Part shown: positions 24,977 through 33,482 of the stretch, one piece after another | Position numbering within the stretch: the stretch's first letter is position 1 | Layout: every line of letters begins with the position of its first letter | Translations under genes and position numbers: made by a program | The notes under the pieces: generated by a model | What the model was told of the DNA's origin: nothing | Databases searched by the model: none | What the model saw: only the letters and a program-made list of their open reading frames with translations | Source of the DNA: Rubrivivax sp. | GTDB taxonomy: Bacteria; Pseudomonadota; Gammaproteobacteria; Burkholderiales; Burkholderiaceae_C | Assembly: GCA_021300575.1 (NCBI GenBank) | Contig: JAJTDM010000021.1 | Location: forward strand, 1-49,140 | Direction: 5' to 3' | DNA: 49,140 nucleotides

Positions 24977-26206
24977 ATGACCCCTGACGTGCTCATCGTC
25001 GGCGGCGGGGTCATGGGCGCGGCCACGGCCTGCTTCCTGGCGCGCGACCATGGCCTGAGCGTCACCGTGCTGGAGCGCGACCCGCTGTACCGGCGCGCGT
25101 CCAGCGCACTGTCGGCCAGCTCCATCCGCCAGCAGTTCAGCACTCCCGTCAACATCGCACTGTCGGCCTGGAGCGTGGCCTTTCTGAGGCGCCTTGAGGA
25201 TGAACTGTCCGTAGAGGGTGAACCGCCACCTGCCATCGGCCTGGTGGAGCCGGGCTACCTCTACCTGGCCACCGAGGGCGGCGCCGAGGTGCTGGCGGAC
25301 AACCATGCCGTGCAGCGCGCGTCGGGCGCCGAAGTGGCCCTGCTGTCGGCCCATGAGCTGAGGCAACGCTTCCCGTGGCTGAACGTCGAGGGCCTGGTGG
25401 CCGGCTCCCTGGGTCTGCGCGGCGAAGGCTGGTTCGACGGGCCGGCCTTGCACCAGGCCTTCCGGCGCAAGGCTATGGCCTGCGGTGCGCGCTTCGTGGC
25501 TGCGGAGGTGGTGGGTTTCGAGACCGACCGGGGGCTCGAGGATTGGGCTGGTCAGGGGTCACGCGAGGGTTGCAGCGTGCAGGCCGTCATCACACGCGAC
25601 GGACAGCGCTTTGCAGGCGGTGCCGTGCTGTTGGCTGCAGGTGCCTGGACGGCCCCGCTGGCCGCACAGCTGGGAGCAGACCTGCCCGTGTCCGGCAAGA
25701 AGCGCGATGTCTTCGTGCTGGATTCGCCCGCCGCCCCGCTGGCGGGCTGTCCGCTGGTCATCGACCCCTCGGGCGTCTGGTTCCGCCCCGAGGGCCGCGG
25801 CTTCATCGCCGGCGCGCCCCCGCGCCCAGCAGAGGCGGGCGGACCGGGTGACCCTGACGAGCCGCCGCTGGACCGGGTGGACCACGCGCTGTTCGACGAG
25901 GTGATCTGGCCGGCGCTGGCCCACCGCGTGCCGGGCTTCGAGGCCCTGCGCGTGCGCTCCGCCTGGGCCGGCTACTACGAGATGAACGCTTTCGACCACA
26001 ACGGCCTGGCGGGGTCCCTGCCGGGCTGGCGCAACGCCTTCACGGCCTGCGGCTTCTCGGGCCACGGCATGCAGCAGGCGCCGGCCGTGGGCTGCGCGCT
26101 GGCGGCAAGCATCACGGGGGCACGCTGCGATGCCCCCGACCTGGGGCCGCTCAGCCCGGCACGGGTGGCGCAAGGCCGGCCGCTGCGCGAGCGCAACGTC
26201 ATCTGA
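24977..26206 (+). CDS. FAD-dependent amino acid oxidoreductase (DAO family)
   Basis: A 409-residue flavoprotein of the DAO fold. The N-terminal dinucleotide motif is V-L-I-V-G-G-G-V-M-G-A-A-T-A, and V-L-E-R-D follows. The C-terminal part has G-Y-Y-E-M-N-A-F-D-H-N-G and C-G-F-S-G-H-G-M-Q-Q-A-P, as in sarcosine, dimethylglycine and FOXRED1-type oxidases. It should oxidise a secondary or D-amine and pass the imine on. I chose ATG 24977 because GGAGG stands 9 bases upstream; an in-frame GTG at 24962 is weaker. It is divergent from the cyclodeaminase-like gene, which fits a shared control region. Confidence 0.86.
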   Translation: MTPDVLIVGGGVMGAATACFLARDHGLSVTVLERDPLYRRASSALSASSIRQQFSTPVNIALSAWSVAFLRRLEDELSVEGEPPPAIGLVEPGYLYLATEGGAEVLADNHAVQRASGAEVALLSAHELRQRFPWLNVEGLVAGSLGLRGEGWFDGPALHQAFRRKAMACGARFVAAEVVGFETDRGLEDWAGQGSREGCSVQAVITRDGQRFAGGAVLLAAGAWTAPLAAQLGADLPVSGKKRDVFVLDSPAAPLAGCPLVIDPSGVWFRPEGRGFIAGAPPRPAEAGGPGDPDEPPLDRVDHALFDEVIWPALAHRVPGFEALRVRSAWAGYYEMNAFDHNGLAGSLPGWRNAFTACGFSGHGMQQAPAVGCALAASITGARCDAPDLGPLSPARVAQGRPLRERNVI

Positions 26207-26398
26207 ACCTGGGCAGGGTTCCCCCAGGCCGGACCCGGGGCGAAAGGGATGGCGCTTCGGCCGCCGCTTCGCCGCATTCCTTGACGCTGCTCAATGTCTG
26301 CCGCACAAAGGGCCCCAACCTCGGGTGAAGCCCAATTGCAAGCGCTGGCTGCTCCATGCTGAATCTGGAAGCACGTTCGAGCCGCTGCATTGCCACCC

Positions 26399-27268
26399 AT
26401 GTCACCGCAGACCCCCACCCGACCTGCCCCTGAGACAACCCCTGCCGCCACCGCCGCCATCGCTGCGGCTGCAGCAACGCCGGACCGCGTGTCCGCTCTC
26501 GACCTCGCGCTGAACCCGCTAAGGTTCAGCGACCCCTTTCGGTGGCTGGCCCTCGGCTGGCGCGACTTCATCCGCGCGCCGGGCATCGGCGTGTTCTACG
26601 GCCTGGTGTTCATGGTGATGGGCTGGGCGCTGCTGAAGGTCTACGAGCACGCGCCGGCCTACACGCTGGCGCTGTCGGCCGGCTTCCTGCTGATGGGGCC
26701 CTTCCTCTGCCTGGGCCTCTACCGCGTGAGCCAGCGCCTGGAGGCGGACCAGAAGCCCGACTTAGGCGACAGCCTGCTGGCCTGGGACACACGCACCGGG
26801 CAACTCGCCATCTTCGGTTTCGTGCTGCTGGTGCTGGAGATGCTGTGGGGGCGCGCCACCCTGGTGGTGTTTGCCGTCAGCTTCGATGGCATGCCCGACT
26901 TCAAGGGCTCGCTGCTGGCGCTGCTGGACCCCGAGAACATCGGCTTCATCACGGCCTGGGCGGCGGTCGGGGCGCTGTTCGCCGGCCTGATCTTTGCAGT
27001 GAGCGTGATCTCCATCCCCATGATCCTGGACCGGCAGACCGACGCCATCACCGCAGGCCTGACGAGCCTGCGCCTGGTGCTCACGCAGACCGGCGTGATG
27101 CTGTGGTGGGGGGCGCTGATCGCCTTCATCACCGTGCTGGCCCTGCTGCCCTGGTTTGCCGGGCTGCTGGTGGCCGGGCCGGTGATCGGCCACGCCACGT
27201 GGCACGCGTACCGGGCGGCGGTGGTCCGCCCCGTGGTGGACGGGCCTGCCCCATCGGTGGTCCACTGA
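26399..27268 (+). CDS. DUF2189 membrane protein
   Basis: A 289-residue protein of the DUF2189 family, recognised by the R-D-F-I-R-A-P-G-I-G-V-F-Y-G start of the membrane part and by L-G-L-Y-R-V-S-Q-R-L-E. The first 45 residues are Pro/Thr/Ala-rich and probably disordered. Six or so transmembrane segments follow. No function is known; members are often near cytochrome oxidase genes in other proteobacteria, which is not the case here. ATG 26399 is chosen over TTG 26390. A weak -35-like TTGACG lies at 26281. The next gene starts 6 bp after the stop. Confidence 0.85.
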   Translation: MSPQTPTRPAPETTPAATAAIAAAAATPDRVSALDLALNPLRFSDPFRWLALGWRDFIRAPGIGVFYGLVFMVMGWALLKVYEHAPAYTLALSAGFLLMGPFLCLGLYRVSQRLEADQKPDLGDSLLAWDTRTGQLAIFGFVLLVLEMLWGRATLVVFAVSFDGMPDFKGSLLALLDPENIGFITAWAAVGALFAGLIFAVSVISIPMILDRQTDAITAGLTSLRLVLTQTGVMLWWGALIAFITVLALLPWFAGLLVAGPVIGHATWHAYRAAVVRPVVDGPAPSVVH

Positions 27269-27273
27269 CGGTC

Positions 27274-28446
27274 ATGCCGACCGCCTCACCCACCCCCGCT
27301 GACCCCCACCAGGACCTGCGCGACGCCATCCGCGCGCTGTGTGCGCACTTCCCCGACGCCTACTTCCGCCGCGTGGACGCCGAGCGCGGCTACCCGGTGG
27401 AATTTGTTGACGCTCTGACCCAGGCCGGCTGGCTGGCGGCACTCATTCCGCAGGAGTACGGCGGCGCGGGGCTCGGACTGGCCGAGGCCAGCGTCATCAT
27501 GGAGGAGATCAACCGCTGCGGCGGTAACGCCGGGGCCTGCCACGGCCAGATGTACAACATGGGCACGCTGCTGCGCCATGGCTCGGGGCAGCAGAAGGCG
27601 CGCTGGCTGCCGCCGATTGCGCGCGGCGAGCTGCGCCTGCAGAGCATGGGCGTGACCGAGCCCAGCACCGGCACCGACACCACCAAGATCAAGACCACCG
27701 CCGTGCGCCGGGGCGACCGCTGGGTGGTCAACGGCCAGAAAGTCTGGATCTCTCGCGTGCAGCACTCGGACCTGATGATCCTGCTGGCGCGCACCACGCC
27801 GCTGGCCGAGGTGCAGCGCAAGAGCCTGGGGCTGTCGGTGTTCCTCGTGGACCTGCGAGAGGCCATCGGGCGCGGCCTCACCGTGCGGCCCATCCCCAAC
27901 ATGGTCAACCACGAGACCAACGAGCTCTTCTTCGAGAACCTGGAGATCCCGGACGACCAGCTCATCGGCCAGGCGGGCGAGGGCTTTGGCTACATCCTGG
28001 ACGGGCTGAACGCCGAGCGCACGCTGATCGCGGCCGAGTGCATCGGCGACGGGCGCTGGTTCATCGACCGGGTGACGGCCTACGCCAAGCAGCGCGAGGT
28101 CTTCGGCAGGCCGATCGGACAGAACCAGGGGGTGCAGTTCCCCATCGCCGAGGCGCACATCGAGGTGGAAGCGGCCGACCTGATGCGCTGGCAGGCCTGC
28201 CAGCTGTTCGATGCCCACCAGCCCTGCGGCGCCCAGGCCAACATGGCCAAGTACCTGGCGGCCAAGGCCAGTTGGGAGGCGGCCAACGCCGCCATCCAGT
28301 TCCACGGCGGCTTTGGCTTTGCCTGTGAGTACGACGTGGAACGCAAGTTCCGCGAGACCCGCCTGTACCAGGTGGCGCCCATCTCCACCAACCTGATCCT
28401 CAGCTACGTGGCCGAGCACGTGCTCGGCCTGCCGCGCAGTTTTTGA
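27274..28446 (+). CDS. Acyl-CoA dehydrogenase
   Basis: A 390-residue acyl-CoA dehydrogenase of full length. It has L-I-P-Q-E-Y-G-G-A-G-L-G-L in the N-terminal domain, M-G-V-T-E-P-S-T-G-T-D-T with K-V-W-I-S for flavin binding, R-E-V-F-G-R-P-I-G-Q-N-Q in the C-terminal helical domain, and F-H-G-G-F-G-F-A near residue 350. The ATG at 27274 is the only sensible start. The upstream open frame runs through the DUF2189 gene and is not coding there. Substrate is not resolved. It is convergent with the QorA gene across a hairpin. Confidence 0.9.
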   Translation: MPTASPTPADPHQDLRDAIRALCAHFPDAYFRRVDAERGYPVEFVDALTQAGWLAALIPQEYGGAGLGLAEASVIMEEINRCGGNAGACHGQMYNMGTLLRHGSGQQKARWLPPIARGELRLQSMGVTEPSTGTDTTKIKTTAVRRGDRWVVNGQKVWISRVQHSDLMILLARTTPLAEVQRKSLGLSVFLVDLREAIGRGLTVRPIPNMVNHETNELFFENLEIPDDQLIGQAGEGFGYILDGLNAERTLIAAECIGDGRWFIDRVTAYAKQREVFGRPIGQNQGVQFPIAEAHIEVEAADLMRWQACQLFDAHQPCGAQANMAKYLAAKASWEAANAAIQFHGGFGFACEYDVERKFRETRLYQVAPISTNLILSYVAEHVLGLPRSF

Positions 28447-28456
28447 GCAGATCAGG

Positions 28457-28471
28457 CCGGGCAAAGCCCGG
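28457..28471. terminator. Hairpin between convergent genes
   Basis: CCGGGC-AAA-GCCCGG is a perfect 6-bp GC-rich stem in the 39-bp gap between the acyl-CoA dehydrogenase and quinone oxidoreductase stops. It can serve both strands. There is no T-tract. Confidence 0.45.
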
Positions 28472-28485
28472 GCCTTGGGGCCGGG

Positions 28486-29469
28486 TTACGGCAGCAGGAT
28501 GGTGCAGCCCGTGGTCTTGCGCGATTCCAGGTCGCGGTGCGCCTGCGCCACCTCGGCCAGCGGGTAGCGCTGGTCGATGCGGATCTTGACCTGCCCACTT
28601 TCCACCACGGCGAAGAGGTCGTCGGCCATGGCCTGGCAGCGCTCGCGCGTGGCGATGTGGGTGAACAGGGTCTGGCGCGTCACGTAGAGCGAACCCTTGT
28701 TGCCCAGGATGCCGGGCGCGAACGGCGCCACGGGACCGGAGGCATTGCCGAAGCTCGCCATCAGACCGAAGGGGCGCAGGCACTCCAGACTCTTGTCCCA
28801 GGTGTCCTTGCCGACCGAGTCGTAGACGACCTTGACACCCTTGCCACCCGTGATCTCCTTGACGCGGGCCGCAAAGTCTTCCTTGGAGTAGTCGATCATC
28901 ACGTCCGCACCGTGGTCCAGCGCCAGCTGGCACTTGGCGGCGCTGCCCGCCGTGCCGATGAGGCGCAGGCCCAGGGCCTTGGCCCACTGGCAGGCGATCA
29001 GGCCCACCCCGCCGGCAGCAGCGTGAAAGAGGATGGAGTCGCCCGGCTCCAGGCCCTCCACGGGGCGGGTGCGCTTGAGCAGGTACTGCGCCGTCAGGCC
29101 CTTGAGCATCATGGCCGCGCCCGTCTCGAAGCTGATGGCGTCAGGCAGCTTGCACACCGTCTTGGCCGGCATCACCCGCACCTCGCTGTAGCTGCCAGGC
29201 GGGTTGCTGGCGTAGGCGGCGCGGTCGCCCACCTTCAGGTGCGTCACGCCCTCGCCCACCGCCTCCACCACGCCGGCCCCTTCCATGCCCAGGTTCAGGG
29301 GCAGCGGGTTGGCGTACAGGCCGGTGCGCTGGTAGACGTCGATGAAGTTCAGGCCGCAGGCGTGATGGCGGATGCGGACCTCGCCGGGGCCGGGCTGGCC
29401 CACGGAGACTTCGACGAGTTGCATCTGCTCGGGGCCGCCGTAGGCGGTGATCTGGATGGCGCGGGGCAT
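28486..29469 (-). CDS. Quinone oxidoreductase (QorA-like)
   Basis: A 327-residue medium-chain reductase of the quinone oxidoreductase family, close to E. coli QorA in layout. It opens with the R-A-I-Q-I-T-A-Y-G-G-P-E pattern, then H-H-A-C-G-L-N-F-I-D-V-Y-Q-R-T-G-L-Y and L-G-M-E-G-A-G-V-V. The nucleotide motif is A-A-A-G-G-V-G-L-I-A-C-Q-W. It has no zinc-binding cysteine set. It reduces quinones with NADPH in one-electron steps. The ATG at 29469 has AGGAC upstream; longer in-frame starts were rejected for lack of family fit. It diverges from the EamA gene over about 100 bp. Confidence 0.92.
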   Translation of the reverse strand: MPRAIQITAYGGPEQMQLVEVSVGQPGPGEVRIRHHACGLNFIDVYQRTGLYANPLPLNLGMEGAGVVEAVGEGVTHLKVGDRAAYASNPPGSYSEVRVMPAKTVCKLPDAISFETGAAMMLKGLTAQYLLKRTRPVEGLEPGDSILFHAAAGGVGLIACQWAKALGLRLIGTAGSAAKCQLALDHGADVMIDYSKEDFAARVKEITGGKGVKVVYDSVGKDTWDKSLECLRPFGLMASFGNASGPVAPFAPGILGNKGSLYVTRQTLFTHIATRERCQAMADDLFAVVESGQVKIRIDQRYPLAEVAQAHRDLESRKTTGCTILLP

Positions 29470-29569
29470 GGAAGTCCTCGGAAATGGATGGGTGGTGGCG
29501 GGCCGCAGGCTGCGCTGCGGGCAGGGACAGAAGGTTACGCGAAGCGCACGGGTCCTGCAGCGTGGCACC

Positions 29570-30496
29570 ATGCGCGGCATGACACTGCACCCCCGCGTGA
29601 TCCTGCTGCTGACCCTGCCCCCGTTGCTGTGGGCCGGCAATGCCGTCGTGGGCCGGCTGATGGTGGGCCAGGTACCGCCGCTCACGCTGAACTTCCTGCG
29701 CTGGCTGCTGACACTGCTGGTGCTGCTGCCGCTGGCATGGCGGGCGCTGATGCCCTTGTCCCGCCTGCGCGAGCGCTGGCCCTACCTGCTGGCCATCGGT
29801 GTGCTGGGGGTGGGGGCCTACAACTCGCTGCAGTACCTGGCCCTGGTGACCTCCACGCCCATCAACGTCACGCTCGTGGCCTCCAGCCTGCCGGTGTGGA
29901 CGCTGCTCATCGGGGCGCTGTGCTACGGCGTGCGCCCCAGCCGCCGGGAACTGGCTGGCGGCGCACTGGGGCTGGCGGGCGTGGCCCTGGTGGTGGGTCG
30001 GGGGTCCTGGCAGACGCTGAGCACCGTGCGCTTCGTGCCGGGCGACCTCTTCATCCTGCTGGCCGTGCTGGGCTGGGCGGTCTACACCTGGCTGCTGGCG
30101 CGGCCGCCCGCCCACATGCAGGGCGACAGGCGGCCCCCGTGGGACTGGGCCGACATCCTGCTCATCCAGACGCTGTTCGGCCTGGTCGGTTCAGCCCTGT
30201 TCTTCGGGGGCGAGCAGTTGGCAGGCGCCCACCCCATACGCTGGAGTTGGGGCGTGGCCGCCGCGCTGCTCTACGTGTCCCTGGGCGCGTCGGTGCTGGC
30301 CTACCGCAGCTACGGCCTTGCCGTGGCCCAGGCCGGTCCAGCCCTGGCCTCGCTGTTCACCAACCTGGCGCCCCTGATGGCCGCCCTGCTCTCAGCGGCG
30401 GTGCTGGATGAGACGCCGCAGGCCTACCACGCCGCGGCCTTCGTGCTCATCGTGGGCGGCATCGCCATCAGCTCACGCAAGGCGTCTTCAGCCTGA
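29570..30496 (+). CDS. EamA/DMT family transporter
   Basis: A 308-residue inner membrane protein with ten predicted transmembrane helices in two EamA repeats (about 8-145 and 165-300), as in drug/metabolite exporters. The first helix has L-L-W-A-G-N-A-V-V-G-R and the second repeat has V-L-G-W-A-V-Y-T-W-L. Substrate is not known. Either ATG 29570 or 29579 could be used, as neither has a strong ribosome binding site. The methyltransferase gene follows 23 bp after the stop. Confidence 0.85.
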   Translation: MRGMTLHPRVILLLTLPPLLWAGNAVVGRLMVGQVPPLTLNFLRWLLTLLVLLPLAWRALMPLSRLRERWPYLLAIGVLGVGAYNSLQYLALVTSTPINVTLVASSLPVWTLLIGALCYGVRPSRRELAGGALGLAGVALVVGRGSWQTLSTVRFVPGDLFILLAVLGWAVYTWLLARPPAHMQGDRRPPWDWADILLIQTLFGLVGSALFFGGEQLAGAHPIRWSWGVAAALLYVSLGASVLAYRSYGLAVAQAGPALASLFTNLAPLMAALLSAAVLDETPQAYHAAAFVLIVGGIAISSRKASSA

Positions 30497-30519
30497 ACCG
30501 CATGAAAGGGGCGGCCCGC

Positions 30520-31767
30520 ATGACAGAACCCTTGGACCCGGACCCGTTCGAGCGCGCGCGGAAGAGCTTCGTCGCCGGCATCGAGGCCTTTGAGTCAGGG
30601 CGGCTGGCCGAGGCCGAAGCGCTGTTCCTGGCTTCGCTGGAGGCGCTGCCGGGACGACCGTCCACCCTGGTGAACCTGGCAGCCACGCGGCTGAACCTGG
30701 GACGCCCGGCCGAGGCGGTGGAGCCGCTGCGCACCGCCCTGGCCGCGCAGCCCGACGACGCCCAGGGCTGGCATCACCTGGGGGTCGCCCTGCTGGAACT
30801 GAAGCAGCACGCGCCGGCCCTGGAAGCCCTGGATCAGGCTTTGGCTCGGGGCGTTCAGCAACCTGTGGCGCACTACCGGCGGGGTCTCGCCCTGGTGGCG
30901 CTGGAGCGGCCGGTCGAAGCGGCCCAAGCCTGGGAACGAGCCCTGGCCCTGGACGACCGCTTCGTCACGGCCTGGGTGGACCTGGGCTCCCTGATGCGTG
31001 ACCTGGGGCGGCCGGAGCAGGCCCTGCGCTGCCTGGAGCGGGCCCTGGCCTTGGGTGCTGACGACCTCCTCATCCACTTCCAGTTGGCCGGGCTGAAGAA
31101 GACCGAACACACACCCGAAGCTCCGCCGCCCGCCTACGTGGAGCAACTGTTCGACAGCTATGCGGACGGCTTCGACGAGCATCTGGTCCAAGCCCTGGGC
31201 TACTGCGCGCCGCAGGTGCTGGCCGACGGCCTGCGACGGCTGACGCCGGCCAGGTTCCGCCACGCCCTGGACCTGGGCTGCGGCACCGGGCTGTGCGCGC
31301 CGGCCCTGGCCCCGCTGACCGAACGGCTGGACGGCGTGGACCTCTCGGCCGGCATGCTGGAAAAGGCCCGCGCCCTGGGGCGCTACACCCACCTGGCGCG
31401 GGCTGATGTCGTGGCCCATCTGAGGCAAACACCGCACCGGTACGACCTCATCGTCGCGGCCGACGTCTTCATCTACGTCGGGGCGCTGGAAGGCGCCCTG
31501 GCCGGCATCGCCCAAACCCTCACGCCCGGGGGTGTGTGCTGCTTCTCGCTGGAATCCTGCGACGAGTCACAAGACTACGTGCTGCGGCAGAGCCTGCGCT
31601 ACGCCCACTCCGGCCGCTACGTGCAGCGCCTGGCGCAAGCCAACGGGCTGCACCTGCTGGCCCTGGAGCCGCACCCGCTCAGGCGCGACGCGCGCGAGGC
31701 CGTGCAGGGCCTGTATGCGTGGATGCGCAAGCCCGCCGCGGGGGACGGTCAGAACGTCCCCGGATAA
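30520..31767 (+). CDS. TPR-repeat methyltransferase
   Basis: A 415-residue protein with about five tetratricopeptide repeats (residues about 15-180) followed by a class I S-adenosylmethionine-dependent methyltransferase domain. The SAM motif is A-L-D-L-G-C-G-T-G-L-C-A-P-A-L near residue 250, followed by V-D-L-S-A-G-M-L-E-K-A. This fusion resembles NDUFAF5/BioC-like TPR methyltransferases of proteobacteria. The target is unknown, but the TPRs suggest a protein substrate. ATG 30520 has AAAGGGG 8 bases upstream and is preferred over ATG 30502. Its 3' end overlaps that of the convergent SDR gene by 19 bp. Confidence 0.85.
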   Translation: MTEPLDPDPFERARKSFVAGIEAFESGRLAEAEALFLASLEALPGRPSTLVNLAATRLNLGRPAEAVEPLRTALAAQPDDAQGWHHLGVALLELKQHAPALEALDQALARGVQQPVAHYRRGLALVALERPVEAAQAWERALALDDRFVTAWVDLGSLMRDLGRPEQALRCLERALALGADDLLIHFQLAGLKKTEHTPEAPPPAYVEQLFDSYADGFDEHLVQALGYCAPQVLADGLRRLTPARFRHALDLGCGTGLCAPALAPLTERLDGVDLSAGMLEKARALGRYTHLARADVVAHLRQTPHRYDLIVAADVFIYVGALEGALAGIAQTLTPGGVCCFSLESCDESQDYVLRQSLRYAHSGRYVQRLAQANGLHLLALEPHPLRRDAREAVQGLYAWMRKPAAGDGQNVPG

Positions 31768-32537
31768 GCCCCGCCGTCGGTCAGCAGGTTCTGGCCGGTG
31801 ATGTAGCCGGCGTGCACGCTGCACAGGAAGGCGCAGGTGCGGCCGAACTCGTCGGAGGTGCCCAGGCGCTGCGCCGGTATGGCGGTGCGGCGCGCGTCGA
31901 TCACTTCCTGCGTGGTCTTGCCGGTCTTGGCGGCCTGCGCCGCCGAGGTGCTGCGCACGCGGTCGGTGTCGAAGTAGCCGGGCAGCAGGTTGTTGATCGT
32001 CACGTTGGCGCTGGCCAGACGCTTCTGCCGCGCCAGGCCGGCCACGAAGCCCGTCAGGCCGCTGCGGGCGCCGTTGCTCAGCCCCAGGATGTCGATGGGC
32101 GCCTTCACCGCGCCCGAGGTGATGTTGACGATGCGCCCGAACCCGCGCTCGGCCATGCCGTCCACCGTGGCCTTGATGAGCTCGATGGGCGTGAGCATGT
32201 TGGCGTCCACCGCCTTGATCCAGGTGTCGCGGTCCCAGTCGCGGAAGTCCCCCGGCGGCGGGCCACCCGCGTTGTTGACGAGGATGTCCACCTGCGGGGC
32301 CGCAGCCAGCGCCGCGGCACGGCCTTCGGGCGTGGTGATGTCACCCGCCACGGCCACCACCTGCACGGCAGGGTTCAACGCGCGCAACTCCGCCGCCGTG
32401 GCCTCCAGTGCCTCCAGGCCGCGGGCGGTGATGACGACGTTCACGCCCTCACCCACCAGCGCCTGCGCGCAGCCCTTGCCCAGCCCCTTGCTCGCGGCGC
32501 ACACCAGCGCCCACTTGCCTGCAATACCCAGATCCAT
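31749..32537 (-). CDS. SDR family oxidoreductase lacking the usual Tyr-Lys pair
   Basis: A 262-residue short-chain dehydrogenase/reductase. The cofactor motif is A-S-K-G-L-G-K-G near residue 16, and N-N-A-G-G is present. The active-site serine is in V-N-I-T-S-G-A-V. At the place of Y-x-x-x-K it has S-N-G-A-R, so both the catalytic tyrosine and lysine are replaced by Ser and Arg. The C-terminus (T-G-Q-N-L-L-T-D-G-G-A-Y-P-G-T-F) is normal. Other proteobacterial relatives show the same replacement, so it may be a distinct subclass, not a dead copy. The ATG at 32537 has AGGAG upstream. A longer frame through the next gene was rejected. Confidence 0.88.
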   Translation of the reverse strand: MDLGIAGKWALVCAASKGLGKGCAQALVGEGVNVVITARGLEALEATAAELRALNPAVQVVAVAGDITTPEGRAAALAAAPQVDILVNNAGGPPPGDFRDWDRDTWIKAVDANMLTPIELIKATVDGMAERGFGRIVNITSGAVKAPIDILGLSNGARSGLTGFVAGLARQKRLASANVTINNLLPGYFDTDRVRSTSAAQAAKTGKTTQEVIDARRTAIPAQRLGTSDEFGRTCAFLCSVHAGYITGQNLLTDGGAYPGTF

Positions 32538-32572
32538 GAAAGTGCTCCTGTGTTCGAAGTGAAGATTCTGTG

Positions 32573-33466
32573 TCAGCGCACGCGGGTGAGCAGCGCCACC
32601 CCCAGCATCACCAGCACGGTGCCCAGCGCCACCCACACGGTGAAAGGTTCGCCCAGCAGCAGGGCCCCCAGCGCGATGGTGATCACCGGGCCGACCATCC
32701 CGGCCTGCGATGCCACCGAGGCGCCCACGCGCTCGATGGCCATCATGATCATCAGCACGGGCGCGAAGGTGCAGGCCACGGCGTTGAGCACGCTCAACCA
32801 CCACACTGCAGCGGGCAACTCCAGTACGCTGCCCACCGGGCGCAGCACGACGAATTGCAGGATGCACAGCACGCAGGCCACCGAGGTGGCCAGGCCCGTC
32901 AGCCGCAGCGACCCCAAACGTTGCACCTCCTGCCCGCTGTAGACCAGGTAGACGGCATAGCTCAGTGCCGACCCAAACACCAGCGCGGACCCCAGCAGCA
33001 CGTCGCGCCCTTCCAGGCTCAGTTCCGCGCCGAAGACCACCAGGATGCCCAGGTAGCTGAGGGCAAACGCCGCGAGCTGGCCCCGGGTGACCCGGCGCCT
33101 GAACAGCACCCAGCCCAGCAGCATCACCAGGGTCGGGTTCAGGTACAGGATCAGCCGCTCCAGGCTGGCGGTGATGTACTGCAGCCCGGCGAAGTCCAGG
33201 AAACTGGCCAGGTAGTAGCCGCAGAAACCCAGGCCCACCACCACGCGCCAGTCGCGCGCCGTCAGCGGCGGCCGGCCGCGTCCCGCCCACCAAGCCAGCG
33301 CCAGGAACAGCGGCAAGGCCAGCAGCATGCGCAGCATGATCAGCGTCACTGCATCCACGCCGTGACGGTAGGCCAGCTTGACGATGATGGCCTTGCCCGA
33401 GAAGGCCGTGGCTCCGGCCAGCGCCAGCATCAGGCCCGTGGCACGGCGGGCCTGGGCATCGGCCAT
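32573..33466 (-). CDS. EamA/DMT family transporter
   Basis: A 297-residue inner membrane protein with ten predicted helices in two EamA repeats. The first has A-G-A-T-A-F-S-G-K-A-I-I-V-K and the second has L-V-F-G-S-A-L-S-Y-A-V-Y-L. It should move small metabolites across the inner membrane; the substrate is unknown. ATG 33466 begins M-A-D-A-Q-A-R-R and the stop of ggt lies 17 bp upstream. The SDR gene starts 35 bp after its stop. All three are read on the minus strand and may be one operon. Confidence 0.86.
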   Translation of the reverse strand: MADAQARRATGLMLALAGATAFSGKAIIVKLAYRHGVDAVTLIMLRMLLALPLFLALAWWAGRGRPPLTARDWRVVVGLGFCGYYLASFLDFAGLQYITASLERLILYLNPTLVMLLGWVLFRRRVTRGQLAAFALSYLGILVVFGAELSLEGRDVLLGSALVFGSALSYAVYLVYSGQEVQRLGSLRLTGLATSVACVLCILQFVVLRPVGSVLELPAAVWWLSVLNAVACTFAPVLMIMMAIERVGASVASQAGMVGPVITIALGALLLGEPFTVWVALGTVLVMLGVALLTRVR

Positions 33467-33482
33467 GGGTCGGGTCAGGGCG

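Noticed and set aside
26281..26310. TTGACG as part of a promoter for the DUF2189 gene
   Set aside because: No acceptable -10 box at 16-18 bases spacing, so it was mentioned only as a weak -35-like match.
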